From Ignavibacteria bacterium (GTDB lineage Bacteria; Bacteroidota; Ignavibacteria; Ignavibacteriales; SURF-24), in assembly GCA_025612375.1 (NCBI GenBank), contig JAAXKN010000018.1, positions 18,980-82,979 of the forward strand: a stretch of 64,000 nucleotides of DNA. Direction: 5' to 3'. The notes beneath the pieces were generated by a model. The model saw only the letters and a list, made by a program, of their open reading frames with translations, was not told where the DNA came from and made no database searches. The translations under genes were made by a program, and so were the position numbers. Positions 12,001-20,366 of this stretch are shown here, one piece after another; the stretch's first letter is position 1; every line of letters begins with the position of its first letter.

Positions 12001-13906
12001 AGCCGGAGGTATAGATGACGTAAGCCAGATTGTTTTTATCTGATGGACAGACCGGGTTCATTATGCTTTCACGTGATATCTCATCCCACTCAGTGTCGAT
12101 CAGGATAACGCTTCCATCATACTCAGGCAGGATATTTCGTAAGTTACTTTGCGTAACAAGCGTCTTTACACCCGCATCCTCGAGCATAAAGCTCAGGCGG
12201 TCTACCGGGTATGAGGCATCCAGGGGGAGGTATGCCGCGCCTGACTTCAAGACCCCCAGGACACCAGTCATCATATCCAGTGAGCGCTCAAGCAGGATTC
12301 CAACTATGTCTTCAGGACCGACGCCCTGTCTTATGAGCCTGTGGGCAAACTGGTTTGACCTTTCATTCAGCTCTCTGTAGGACAATGAACTCCCCTCAAA
12401 AGTAAGTGCAGTCTCATCAGGACATAGTTCAGCCTGCTTTTCAAAGAGGCTTTGTATTACCTCATACTCTTCAAATTCCACTTCTGAATGATTCCACTCA
12501 TAGAGCAGCATATTCCGTTCACTTTCATCCATCATACTGAGGCTACTGATGCTTTCTTCGGGCTTAAGGAGTATGTGGTTTATCAGGTTTTCATAGTGCC
12601 TCAGCATACGGCTTATTGTACTTTCATCAAAAAGGTCCGTATTGTATTCTATCGTGGCATCCAGCCCCTCATATGTCTCGGCCACAGTAAGCGTGATGTC
12701 AAATGTAGAGGTCCCCATATCAACGTCCAGCATCCTGAAGTCCAGGCCATGAAAGGGCTGTGAGTTCAAGGGGAGGTTCTGGAGTATGAACATGACCTGG
12801 AACATAGGCTGGTAGCTCATGTCACGCCCGGGCTGGAGCTTTTCGACCAGGAACTCAAATGGGAGGTCCTGGTTTTCATAGCCTTCCAGCGTCACTGTCC
12901 TTACTTTCTTAAGGTAGTCACGGAAGGACACAGCTTCATCTATTTCTGTTCTGATTACAATTGTGTTGATAAAAAGGCCTATTATCCCCTCAAGCTCCCT
13001 CCTTGTACGGTTTGCAATCGGTGTACCTACACTGATGTCGTGCTGAGAGGAGTACTTATAAAGCAGTATCTGGAAAGAGGCCATGAGCGTCATGAAAAGA
13101 GTGACCTTCTCTTTCCGGCACAGTTCCATTAAGCCATCCAGTGCAGACTGTGGAATTGTTCTGGACAAAGTTGCTCCGTTATTGGTCCAGACCGAAGGCC
13201 TCGGCCTGTCTGTTGGAAGCCTCAGGACCTGAGATGACCCCTCAAGCTTACGTTTCCAGTAGGAGAGCTCTTTTTCGAGCCTTTCTCCCTGCATGAACTC
13301 CTTCTGCCACATGGAGAAGTCGGCGTACTGAATGGTGAGCTCCGGCATGGGGGACGGGATCCCCAGGGAGAAAGCGTTGTAAAGCGTGGATATTTCCTGC
13401 ACGAACAGGCCCATTGACCAGCCGTCCGAGATAATGTGGTGCATGACTACTATGACCACGTGATCCACAGGGCCTAATTCAAGAACCGTGACCTTAAGAA
13501 GCGGGTCTTTTAAGAGGTCGAAGGAGCACCTGGCTTTCTCCTTTAATATACGCTTAATTTCCAGTTCCTTTTCCTCTTCAGGCATCTTCTTAAGGTCCAG
13601 GACCAGGAAAGGGACATCCACACTTTTTGAGATCACCTGGACGGGCTTTCCCTCCAGGGATAGGAAGTTTGTCCTTAAGGCCTCGTGGCGTCTTACGATT
13701 TCACCCAGCACCTTCTTAAATACTGGTATGTCGAACTTCCCTTTTATCCTCATTGCCGAAGGTATGTTGTAGTACGGGCTTCCAGGCTCAAACTGATCCA
13801 GGAACCACAGCCTCTGCTGCGCGTAGGAAGCAGGGAAAACATAAACCTCCTCACTATTTCCAGGAGATTCTTCAGTATGCATATTGGTATCGGTATCATC
13901 AGTCAT
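6020..13906 (-). CDS. NRPS bimodule C-A-T-C-A-T-E (modules 10 and 11)
   Basis: A 2628-residue synthetase. Rough layout: C 20-455 (HHIISDGW), A 475-985, T 1000-1075 (GGHS), C 1095-1530 (HHIITDEW), A 1550-2060, T 2080-2150 (GGDS), E 2165-2610 (HHLLIDAVSW near 2287, ESHGR, TIGWFTSIYPV). The module 10 pocket reads D V G E L A S I D, close to the GrsB ornithine code. Module 11 reads D A T K V G E V G, close to known Asn/Asp codes. The E domain should make residue 11 D. The C-terminal tail (LGWNTQEVDDILSVINRM) looks like a donor COM docking segment for the next protein. The first C domain and the N-terminal half of the first A domain are essentially identical to module 6. The start is supported by AGGAG eight bases upstream. 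Confidence 0.95.
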   Translation of the reverse strand: MTDDTDTNMHTEESPGNSEEVYVFPASYAQQRLWFLDQFEPGSPYYNIPSAMRIKGKFDIPVFKKVLGEIVRRHEALRTNFLSLEGKPVQVISKSVDVPFLVLDLKKMPEEEKELEIKRILKEKARCSFDLLKDPLLKVTVLELGPVDHVVIVVMHHIISDGWSMGLFVQEISTLYNAFSLGIPSPMPELTIQYADFSMWQKEFMQGERLEKELSYWKRKLEGSSQVLRLPTDRPRPSVWTNNGATLSRTIPQSALDGLMELCRKEKVTLFMTLMASFQILLYKYSSQHDISVGTPIANRTRRELEGIIGLFINTIVIRTEIDEAVSFRDYLKKVRTVTLEGYENQDLPFEFLVEKLQPGRDMSYQPMFQVMFILQNLPLNSQPFHGLDFRMLDVDMGTSTFDITLTVAETYEGLDATIEYNTDLFDESTISRMLRHYENLINHILLKPEESISSLSMMDESERNMLLYEWNHSEVEFEEYEVIQSLFEKQAELCPDETALTFEGSSLSYRELNERSNQFAHRLIRQGVGPEDIVGILLERSLDMMTGVLGVLKSGAAYLPLDASYPVDRLSFMLEDAGVKTLVTQSNLRNILPEYDGSVILIDTEWDEISRESIMNPVCPSDKNNLAYVIYTSGSTGRPKGTMIQHASLINAYQSWEMAYELTTRARSHLQMASFSFDVFAGDWTRALCSGGKLVIAPREILLEGEKLYNLMRQEGVNIAEFVPAVLRNLIQYLDTSGNNLNFFHLLIAGSDVWYAGEYRKFLKYCGENTRLINSFGLTEATIDSSYFESTNLDIPNDRLVPIGRPFSNMTLYVLDRNLEPLAPGLTGELYVGGKGLARGYLKRPDVTAEKFIPDPFSKIPGQRLYKTGDMARFLPDGNVEFLGRMDNQIKLRGLRVELGEIETAVSEFDSVRDSVVIAREDTPGDKKIVAYIVTRDGNPIPAPELKHFLADRLPEYMIPSAFVTLEKLPVTPNGKVDRRALPAPDVNEIMKEMESNYVAPRSVAEGVIASIWSGVLKVPKIGINDNFFELGGHSLLATQVISRIRTAFNIEIPLRSIFENPTVARMGQIVEKEEMKKNGLISRPVLPAPREALIPLSFAQERLWFLDQLEPGNSFYNMPETYRIKGKLDKYILEESLNEVVRRHEILRTSFLTVDGKPSAVISPELKIMIGFTDLSIYPSEEQDKIIENISLREAQRYIPLTEAPLFRTTLLKVSEEDYIIKVILHHIITDEWSSGIMLREIALMYNALLLNTKPSLPELNIQYTDYAFWQREYLRGENLERQLSYWKDKLSGIPLSLELPFDHPRPPIQTYRGDYISLDLNPELVKALRDFNRQSGVTLFMTMLSCFQVLLYRLSGQMDIVIGTPVANRSKEELEALIGFFVNTLVLRCRISRNMKFLDLLKETTESSLEAFTYQELPFEMLVDALQPERTLSHSPLFQVMFAMQNMPLTDYELAPGIRIIPHEIKLNTSEFDLTLFIAEKSDESISMAFEYNTDLFEKETIEMFFRHYKSIIECVLINNDLAISDIPLLSREEEIAVTEKLAEGHSANVSLSQLVHEAFETTASLKMNSPALIFMGRAMTYGELNSRSNKLAHYLMKKGAGPETAVGIALKKSPELIISLLAVLKSGGCYIPLDMNYPLERLDYIVQDSKLKLLITEKELASKFSGDVVETILIDTLWDEIEKESALNPALNRPLEDNLAYIIYTSGSTGRPKGTMITHRNLMNYLSWCISTYPLNEETGSVFHLSISFDAAVTSIYPALLSGSPVKIIPDGTDIYRLGQELFESGTVGTLKLTPAHMDVLQEQLKNAEANNDGNASLRLKAFVVGGENLTRKQISYYQDKYPETLIYNEYGPTEAAVGCIVYEASGLKTEGSVPIGRVIPGVYVCLLDENMNIAPVNTPAELYIGGLGLSRGYLERPDLTAEKFIPDPFSSAPGMRLYKTGDKVKLLRNGSIEFLGRLDEQLKLHGYRIEPGEIEAALMQHSAVKEALVLKHTTEEKLVAYCIPRNEHIPETKEIREYLEKKVPSYMVPSVFMFIEQFPLTVNGKIDRKKLPEPRLERAEITEGYIAPVTEAELLMAGIWQSVLNVDKVGITDNFFELGGDSIISIQLVSRANQAGFRLTPRDIFQNPTVKSLALAANGGRVIKAPQGIVSGQIPLSPVQHWFFEQSLYNIHHYNQSLLFEVEHTLDITLLETVLKEILIHHDALRICFNKNEETWEQFNRGIDKIAPLIRVDLSAQPEEELPRQIEKLSSEFQASLDISSEPLKMAYFDTGKNRKNYLFIAVHHLLIDAVSWRILLDDFQTAYTEASQLKKIRLPLKTSSFMDWSKRLNEYAQTPEVAAEFDFWQKLKNSEASAIPADYKSNDGNLEQTAGTLRNSLEAEDTGTLLKELPKVLNAEIMHPLLTALVRAFNSKTGKTGLLIELESHGRVDLFPDLDVSRTIGWFTSIYPVYLELGNSESLKESVEKVKEQMNAIPNNGIGFGMLKYLSKDKSLISEMQRLPKPEIAFNYLGQFDDRTSAESSILPAQPTKGEERSPHNKRSYLIEITAAVVNGRLNLEWTYNSKIYKENTMLLLANAYLEEIRAIVNLVRSQKIDLRAKDYSDLGWNTQEVDDILSVINRMKE
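9377..10054. repeat. 678-bp block duplicated at 38401-39078 (C domains of modules 11 and 3)
   Basis: Offset is a constant 29024 bp and I saw no mismatch along the block. It covers the C-terminal lobe of the condensation domain. Sequences on either side diverge abruptly, at 10055 against 39079, for example. Confidence 0.9.
12030..13828. repeat. 1.8-kb block duplicated at 26467-28265 (modules 10 and 6)
   Basis: Offset is a constant 14437 bp. I noticed no difference inside the block; a single mismatch (12029/26466) precedes another short near-identical stretch. It covers the whole C domain plus the N-terminal part of the A domain, and stops just after the A3 (YTSGSTG) motif. Confidence 0.9.
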
Positions 13907-13984
13907 TCGGCCATCTCCTATTTCTTATTTTGCCAGGCTACATTCATTATCAAAAACTTATAAAATTCTGACTTATGTGTTCCA

Positions 13985-16900
13985 CTATTTAATTAAGTCT
14001 GACTTCACGGCGCGGTAAGAATCCCTGGAGACGCGTTTAATCGTTTCATCTTTCCTTTCGTCATTTCCTTTTTCCAGCAGTTCAATTTCCAGGGCTAAAT
14101 CCGCAAATACAGGTTTTTCAAACACCAGTCTTAAAGGAATTTCAATTCCCACAGCCTCTCTAATACGGCTTACAAGCTGGGATGCCAATAATGAGTGGCC
14201 GCCAAGCTCAAAGAAGTTATCATAGATCCCGGCTTTTTCGAGGTTTAAGAGTCCGGAGGCAATATCCGTAACTGCTTTTTCAGTGCGGGTTCTTGGTGCA
14301 GTATATTCCACTTTTTTAGCCGCATGCCCCGGATCCATTGCGGCAAGGCCATTCCTGTCAATTTTACCGCTGGTGTTAAGTGGCATTTTCTCAAGCCTTA
14401 TGATGAACTTTGGCAGCATGTACTCGGGGAGCTTGGTCTTAAGGTATGCCTGAAGGCCCGAAGTGTCAAAGTCCTCTTCTTCAGCTACAATGTATGCAAC
14501 AAGGCGGCTGCCGCCAATGTTGTCTTCCCTTAAGACTACCACGGCTTCTTTTACACCGGCATAGCTCCTTATCTGCGACTCAATTTCCTGGAGCTCTATT
14601 CTAAATCCCCTGAGCTTTATCTGGCTGTCCATCCTTCCTAAGAATTCAATCTTCCCGTCTTTTAAGTATCTTACCATGTCTCCTGTTCTATAAAGGCGGC
14701 TTCCCTTTTCACCCGAGAAAGGATCGGGCAGGAACTTCTCTGCCGTAAGTTCCGGCTTTCCGAGGTATCCCCTTGCCAGCCCTACTCCTGCAATGAAGAG
14801 TTCTCCAGGGGCACCAACAGGTACCGGGTGCATTGACCTATCCAGTATGTATGTCCTGAGGTTTGATATTGCCCTTCCGATCGGAGGCGTCTGTGAGAGA
14901 TCCATGTCCTCTAAGGAGCACTCATGGAGTGTAGTGCAGACCGTTGCCTCCGTGGGACCGTATGCGTTGAAGTACTTCCTCCCCTTTGACCACTTTTCGA
15001 TCAGGCTCCAGGCTGCGGCCTCACCTGCCGTTACAAGTACGTCCAGCTCCGATAAGATGTCATAAGGAATAAATGACAGTACGGAAGGAGGCAGAGTAAG
15101 CACATTTATGCCGTTATTTTTCAGATAGTCCCTTAGTTTTTCACCTGAAAGCGTGGTATCCCTACGGCACAGATACAAAGTGGAACCGCTTAAAAGCGCC
15201 ATGAATATTTCCCAGACAGAGGCATCAAAGCTGAGTGAGGAGAACTGCATTACCCTTTCGCCCGGAGAAAGACTGAAGGATTCCTTCTGTACATAAGACA
15301 AATTAACAACACCCTTATGGCTGAGCATGGTACCTTTGGGTTTGCCGGTAGAGCCTGAAGTGTAGATCACGTATGCAAGGTTTTCAGGATGTATTTTTAC
15401 TTCAGTATGGTTCCCCCCTGATGAATATAATTCCTCTTCAGAATCCATCAGGATTACCTTCTTTGACGTCACAGGTATTTTATCCAATAGGTGTTTCTGT
15501 GTAAGTATCAGCTTTACATCGGAATCTTCTATCATGTAGCTTATTCGGTCCACAGGGTACGAGGGGTCTATGGGAAGGAAGGCTCCTCCTGACCTAAGTA
15601 CAGCCATTATGCTTACTATCATATCAACTGACCTTTCGGATACAATTGCCACTATGTCCTCACGGCCGATCTGGTTACGCATAAGAAGCGAAGCCAGTCT
15701 TTCTGAGCGGATATTTAAGCCTGAATAACTTAGTTCCTCCAGGATTGTGCCGTCAGAGGCTGCCATAACAACTGAATTACAGGCAGGGTTTTCATTTACT
15801 ACCTCATTAAACCTTTCGACAACAGACACAGGAGGGTACTGCATGGCTGTACTGTTCCAGCCGCGGAGGATTTTATCCTCTTCAGCGGGCAGGAGTATGT
15901 TCAAATCTTCAATTGTTACGTCAGGATCCAGAAGGACAGATTTAATAATATTTTTATAATGCCTGAGCATCAATTCAATTGTTTCGGGCTTAAAAAGGTC
16001 GGAATTATATTCCAATGCCATCATTAAACCTTCTTCCGACTCATTTAATACCATTGACAGGTCAAAATTGGAAGTAGTGCTTCTAATGGGGTAAGAAGAA
16101 ATCTGCAGGTCCTCAAGGTCAAATCCGTTTGTCCGGAAGTTCTGGAAAACGAACATCACCTGAAACAAAGGAGACCGGCTCAGATCCCTCAGAGGGGCAA
16201 CGGCCTCGACAACCTTTTCAAAAGGCACGTCCTGATTTGCGTAAGCCTCCAAAGAAGTTGTCCTTACTTTCTTCAGGAGTTCTTTAAATGTGAGCCCCCG
16301 TTCTAATTCAGTCAGCAGTACGACGTTGTTTACAAAGAAGCCAATGAGGTTTTCAATTTCAGTTCTGACCCTGCCTGCAACCGGGGCCCCGATGGAAATA
16401 TTATACTGTCCCGAATACTTGTGCAGAAGTATATTAAATGCGGCAAGGAGGCTCATAAAAAGAGTAGCGCCTTCTTTCCGGCTAAGCTCAAGGAGTTCTT
16501 TAAGGGTATCTGTGTCCAGAATATCCGAGGCAGAATTTCCGTTAACTGAGAGGATAGGTTTCCTGGGAAAATCTGTATAGAGCCCGCTTACCTGCGGGAT
16601 ATTACTTAATTTATCTTTCCAGTAATTAAGCTGCTGAGAAAATTTTCCTGCCTCATACATACGGTTCTGCCAGATGGAGTAATCTGTGTACTGCAGGTTC
16701 AGTTCAGGAAGCGCAAGGTTTTTATTTTTAATGAGGGCTTCATAAGCCGAGGCCACTTCATTAACTAATATTGACATAGACCATCCGTCTGCAATTATGT
16801 GGTGTATGACAAAAAGGATAATGCATTCATCCTTTGACAGGAGGAGGATATGGATCCTAAAAAGGGGGCCTTCCTGCAGGTTAAATGGTCTGGACGTTTC

Positions 16901-19900
16901 CGTGTCCATGATCCGGTCAACTTCCTTTAGCCGGTTTTCACCCGCAGTGTCCTTTAAGTCGGTGATTTTTATATCCGCCCTAAAGTCATGGTTAATAACC
17001 TGGACCGGCTGCCCGTCAATTTCCCTGAACAGAGTTTTAAGCACCTGATGGCGTCCCGCAACGGTGTTAACAGCCTCCGTAAGGAGGCTAAGATTTATTT
17101 CCCCGATAATTTTTACAGCAGCAGGGATATTGTAGGAGGTCATACCGGGCTGGAGTTTATCCAGGAACCAAAGTCTCTGCTGAGGGAAAGACAAAGGAAT
17201 TTTCTCCGCCACGTCATATTTAACCGGTTTATCCGGGACTTCCATGTCAGACCTGACAATACGGTCAATTCTTTCAGCCAAGGCAGAAAGTGTTTTTTCT
17301 TCAAAGAGGATGTTAAAAGGAATTTCAATACTAAAAGCGTCACGGATTCTGGAGATAAGCTGAGTTGCAAGGAGTGAATGCCCGCCAAGTTCAAAGAAGT
17401 TATCTCCAGCAGCCACTTTGTCAAGCTTAAGAATATCCGCCCAGATGTTGGCAAGAATTTCCTCAGTAACTGTTTTCTGTTTTTCGTGTCCGGAATTATC
17501 CTGTTTTACTTCAGGCTCAGGAAGGCCGCTTCTGTCAATTTTCCCGCTGGTGTTAAGTGGCATTTTCTCAAGCCTTATGATGAACTTTGGCAGCATGTAC
17601 TCGGGGAGCTTGGTCTTAAGGTATGCCTGAAGGCCCGAAGTGTCAAAGTCCTCTTCTTCAGCTACAATGTATGCAACAAGGCGGCTGCCGCCAATGTTGT
17701 CTTCCCTTAAGACTACCACGGCTTCTTTTACACCGGCATAGCTCCTTATCTGCGACTCAATTTCCTGGAGCTCTATTCTAAATCCCCTGAGCTTTATCTG
17801 GCTGTCCATCCTTCCTAAGAATTCAATCTTCCCGTCTTTTAAGTATCTTACCATGTCTCCTGTTCTATAAAGGCGGCTTCCCTTTTCACCCGAGAAAGGA
17901 TCGGGCAGGAACTTCTCTGCCGTAAGTTCCGGCTTTCCGAGGTATCCCCTTGCCAGCCCTACTCCTGCAATGAAGAGTTCTCCAGGGGCACCAACAGGTA
18001 CCGGGTGCATTGACCTATCCAGTATGTATGTCCTGAGGTTTGATATTGCCCTTCCGATCGGAGGCGTCTGTGAGAGATCCATGTCCTCTAAGGAGCACTC
18101 ATGGAGTGTAGTGCAGACCGTTGCCTCCGTGGGACCGTATGCGTTGAAGTACTTCCTCCCCTTTGACCACTTTTCGATCAGGCTCCAGGTTGCGGCCTCG
18201 CCGCCCGTAACAAGCACCTCCAGATCAGGCAGATCCTTATCAGGCAGTACAGATAAATATGAAGGAGGCAGAAGGAGAAAATTAATTTTTTGTTCCGACA
18301 TTAGATTCATCAATCTCCCGCCTGAGAGGATGTCTTCTTTATCGCACAGGCAGAGTGTACTGCCGGTAAGAAGCGACATAAAAATCTCACAAATTGAGGC
18401 ATCAAAGCTGAAGGATGAGAACTGCAATACCCTTTTGCCCGATGAGAGCCGGAGTATTTCTTTTTTAACGCGGGCAAGGTTAATCACCCCTTTGTGGCTG
18501 AGCATGGTACCTTTGGGTTTGCCGGTAGAGCCTGAAGTGTAGATCACGTATGCAAGGTTTTCAGGATGTATTTTTACTTCAGTATGGTTCCCCCCTGATG
18601 AATATAATTCCTCTTCAGAATCCATCAGGATTACCTTCTTTGACGTCACAGGTATTTTATCCAATAGGTGTTTCTGTGTAAGTATCAGCTTTACATCGGA
18701 ATCTTCTATCATGTAGCTTATTCGGTCCACAGGGTACGAGGGGTCTATGGGAAGGAAGGCTCCTCCTGACCTAAGTACAGCCATTATGCTTACTATCATA
18801 TCAACTGACCTTTCGGACACAATTGCAACTATGTCCTCCAGGACAAGGCCGTTACTAATAAGGTTATGGGCCAGCCGGTCTGCCTTTTCATCCAACTCCC
18901 TATAGCTTATCTTTGAGTCATTTTTGCAGCATGCAGTCATATTCCCATAAATGGCGGCAACGGACTTAAAGCATTCAGGGATAGAGATGTCCTCAAGCGC
19001 CAAGGCATCGGCACCATGGCTGAACTCTCTTAAAATTCTGTTACTTTCTTCATCTGACAGAATACTTATTTCGTTAAGTTTCTTTTCAGCGTTCAGCGAG
19101 ACACTGGAAAGCAGGGCCTTAAAGTGAGAAAACAGGGCTTCAATTTCCTCACTGTCAAAAAAGGATTCATCATAAGCCATTTCAATTGAAATTTCCTCTC
19201 CGACCCCGAGAGCTATAGTCAGAGGATAATTGGTCCTGGTATGGGACCTTACTTCATCGATTGAAATTTTCTCTTTCAGGCGGCTTAAGGCCGCAGAAGC
19301 AGGATAGTTTTCAAAGACAATAATGCTGTCGAAAAGCGGGACCTCACGGGGTATCCGGCTCCAGCCCTGTATATCTGTTAAGGCGCAGTACTCATATTTT
19401 CTCTGCTCGGCCTGCTGGAACTGAATATTTCTAAGCCAGGCGGCAAGAGTAATTTCCGGTTCAATTTTAATCCTGACGGGCAGAGTATTTATAAACAGCC
19501 CCACTGTGGAATCTATATTCAGCAAGTCTGTGGGTCTTCCCGAGACAGTAGAGCCGAAGACTATGTCGTCATGACCGGTGTAAGATGCGAGGATCAAGGC
19601 CCAGAAACCCTGGAAAAGAGTATTTATTGTCAGCCTGTTTTTCCTGCAGAATGCATTAACCAGTGAGGAAATTTCACTGTTTATTTCCACATTCCTCCTC
19701 ATGTATCCCCCTTCCCTTTTACGGAAGGCGCGGGGTCTAAAAGAAGTATTATTGCTCAAGTCTTCAAGAGTAATTCTCCAGAACGCTTCGGCTTTTTTAA
19801 TATCCTGCCTCTGCAGCCAGGAAATATAGTCCCGGAACGGGCGGACTACATTAAGCCGGGCGGTACTGTTATTTATCAGCGCATTATAGACTTCAAAGAC

Positions 19901-20365
19901 CTCCTTAATAATTATCTGTGCGCTCCAGCCGTCGAAAAGGATGTGGTGCTGAGTCCATATGAAGTAGTGAAGATCAGTATCTGCTTTAATGATAACCAGT
20001 TTCATCAGAGGAGCGTTTTCCAGGGCGAAACCTTCTTCTACTTCCAGTCTCAGCAATTCTTCAAGTTTTTCTTCTTTTCCGGCCTCATTCTGCCAGTCTA
20101 GAATCTTAAAAGGGAGTTCAACATCTTTATAGACTATCTGGAGGGGCTCATCCACATCTTCCCACATAAAAGCGCTTCTGAGGACCTGATGACGTTCGGC
20201 AACTTTTTCCCAGGCGCACTTAAAGGAGTAAATATCCATAGGACCATGAAAAGTACAGCTCGTCTGCTCTATATAAACGCCGGTTTCAGAAGACAACAGG
20301 CTGTGGAAGAGCATACCCCTCTGCATCGGGGAAAGAGGATAAATGTCTTCAATATTAGTATTCAT
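13985..20365 (-). CDS. NRPS bimodule C-A-T-C-A-T (modules 8 and 9)
   Basis: A 2126-residue synthetase. Rough layout: C 1-435 (N-terminus DIYPLSPMQRGMLFHS, DCL type), A 455-955, T 970-1045, C 1065-1500 (HHIIADGW), A 1525-2015, T 2035-2105 (GGHS). The hand-read module 8 pocket is D A C L V G A V C (aromatic or hydrophobic, uncertain). Module 9 is D A W T V A A V C, a known Phe-type code. The two A domains are identical except for about 100 residues holding the first half of the pocket (about 624-725 in module 8 and 1683-1784 in module 9). There is no E domain, so residues 8 and 9 should stay L. The ATG follows the previous stop by one base, and AAAGG in the preceding gene's end serves as ribosome site, so translation is probably coupled. 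Confidence 0.95.
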   Translation of the reverse strand: MNTNIEDIYPLSPMQRGMLFHSLLSSETGVYIEQTSCTFHGPMDIYSFKCAWEKVAERHQVLRSAFMWEDVDEPLQIVYKDVELPFKILDWQNEAGKEEKLEELLRLEVEEGFALENAPLMKLVIIKADTDLHYFIWTQHHILFDGWSAQIIIKEVFEVYNALINNSTARLNVVRPFRDYISWLQRQDIKKAEAFWRITLEDLSNNTSFRPRAFRKREGGYMRRNVEINSEISSLVNAFCRKNRLTINTLFQGFWALILASYTGHDDIVFGSTVSGRPTDLLNIDSTVGLFINTLPVRIKIEPEITLAAWLRNIQFQQAEQRKYEYCALTDIQGWSRIPREVPLFDSIIVFENYPASAALSRLKEKISIDEVRSHTRTNYPLTIALGVGEEISIEMAYDESFFDSEEIEALFSHFKALLSSVSLNAEKKLNEISILSDEESNRILREFSHGADALALEDISIPECFKSVAAIYGNMTACCKNDSKISYRELDEKADRLAHNLISNGLVLEDIVAIVSERSVDMIVSIMAVLRSGGAFLPIDPSYPVDRISYMIEDSDVKLILTQKHLLDKIPVTSKKVILMDSEEELYSSGGNHTEVKIHPENLAYVIYTSGSTGKPKGTMLSHKGVINLARVKKEILRLSSGKRVLQFSSFSFDASICEIFMSLLTGSTLCLCDKEDILSGGRLMNLMSEQKINFLLLPPSYLSVLPDKDLPDLEVLVTGGEAATWSLIEKWSKGRKYFNAYGPTEATVCTTLHECSLEDMDLSQTPPIGRAISNLRTYILDRSMHPVPVGAPGELFIAGVGLARGYLGKPELTAEKFLPDPFSGEKGSRLYRTGDMVRYLKDGKIEFLGRMDSQIKLRGFRIELQEIESQIRSYAGVKEAVVVLREDNIGGSRLVAYIVAEEEDFDTSGLQAYLKTKLPEYMLPKFIIRLEKMPLNTSGKIDRSGLPEPEVKQDNSGHEKQKTVTEEILANIWADILKLDKVAAGDNFFELGGHSLLATQLISRIRDAFSIEIPFNILFEEKTLSALAERIDRIVRSDMEVPDKPVKYDVAEKIPLSFPQQRLWFLDKLQPGMTSYNIPAAVKIIGEINLSLLTEAVNTVAGRHQVLKTLFREIDGQPVQVINHDFRADIKITDLKDTAGENRLKEVDRIMDTETSRPFNLQEGPLFRIHILLLSKDECIILFVIHHIIADGWSMSILVNEVASAYEALIKNKNLALPELNLQYTDYSIWQNRMYEAGKFSQQLNYWKDKLSNIPQVSGLYTDFPRKPILSVNGNSASDILDTDTLKELLELSRKEGATLFMSLLAAFNILLHKYSGQYNISIGAPVAGRVRTEIENLIGFFVNNVVLLTELERGLTFKELLKKVRTTSLEAYANQDVPFEKVVEAVAPLRDLSRSPLFQVMFVFQNFRTNGFDLEDLQISSYPIRSTTSNFDLSMVLNESEEGLMMALEYNSDLFKPETIELMLRHYKNIIKSVLLDPDVTIEDLNILLPAEEDKILRGWNSTAMQYPPVSVVERFNEVVNENPACNSVVMAASDGTILEELSYSGLNIRSERLASLLMRNQIGREDIVAIVSERSVDMIVSIMAVLRSGGAFLPIDPSYPVDRISYMIEDSDVKLILTQKHLLDKIPVTSKKVILMDSEEELYSSGGNHTEVKIHPENLAYVIYTSGSTGKPKGTMLSHKGVVNLSYVQKESFSLSPGERVMQFSSLSFDASVWEIFMALLSGSTLYLCRRDTTLSGEKLRDYLKNNGINVLTLPPSVLSFIPYDILSELDVLVTAGEAAAWSLIEKWSKGRKYFNAYGPTEATVCTTLHECSLEDMDLSQTPPIGRAISNLRTYILDRSMHPVPVGAPGELFIAGVGLARGYLGKPELTAEKFLPDPFSGEKGSRLYRTGDMVRYLKDGKIEFLGRMDSQIKLRGFRIELQEIESQIRSYAGVKEAVVVLREDNIGGSRLVAYIVAEEEDFDTSGLQAYLKTKLPEYMLPKFIIRLEKMPLNTSGKIDRNGLAAMDPGHAAKKVEYTAPRTRTEKAVTDIASGLLNLEKAGIYDNFFELGGHSLLASQLVSRIREAVGIEIPLRLVFEKPVFADLALEIELLEKGNDERKDETIKRVSRDSYRAVKSDLIK
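14367..15012. repeat. 646-bp block duplicated at 17544-18189 (A-domain C-terminal parts, modules 9 and 8)
   Basis: Offset is 3177 bp with no mismatch seen. It covers the A-domain from just after the pocket segment (EKWSKGRKYFNAYGPTE) through to the GKIDR motif at the end. Confidence 0.9.
15318..15640. repeat. 323-bp block duplicated at 18495-18817 (A-domain N-terminal parts, modules 9 and 8)
   Basis: The offset is the same 3177 bp as the neighbouring block. It covers the A-domain stretch ending in YTSGSTGKPKG and MLSHKG. Only bases 15013-15317 (against 18190-18494) differ between the two blocks. Confidence 0.9.
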
Positions 20366-20366
20366 T

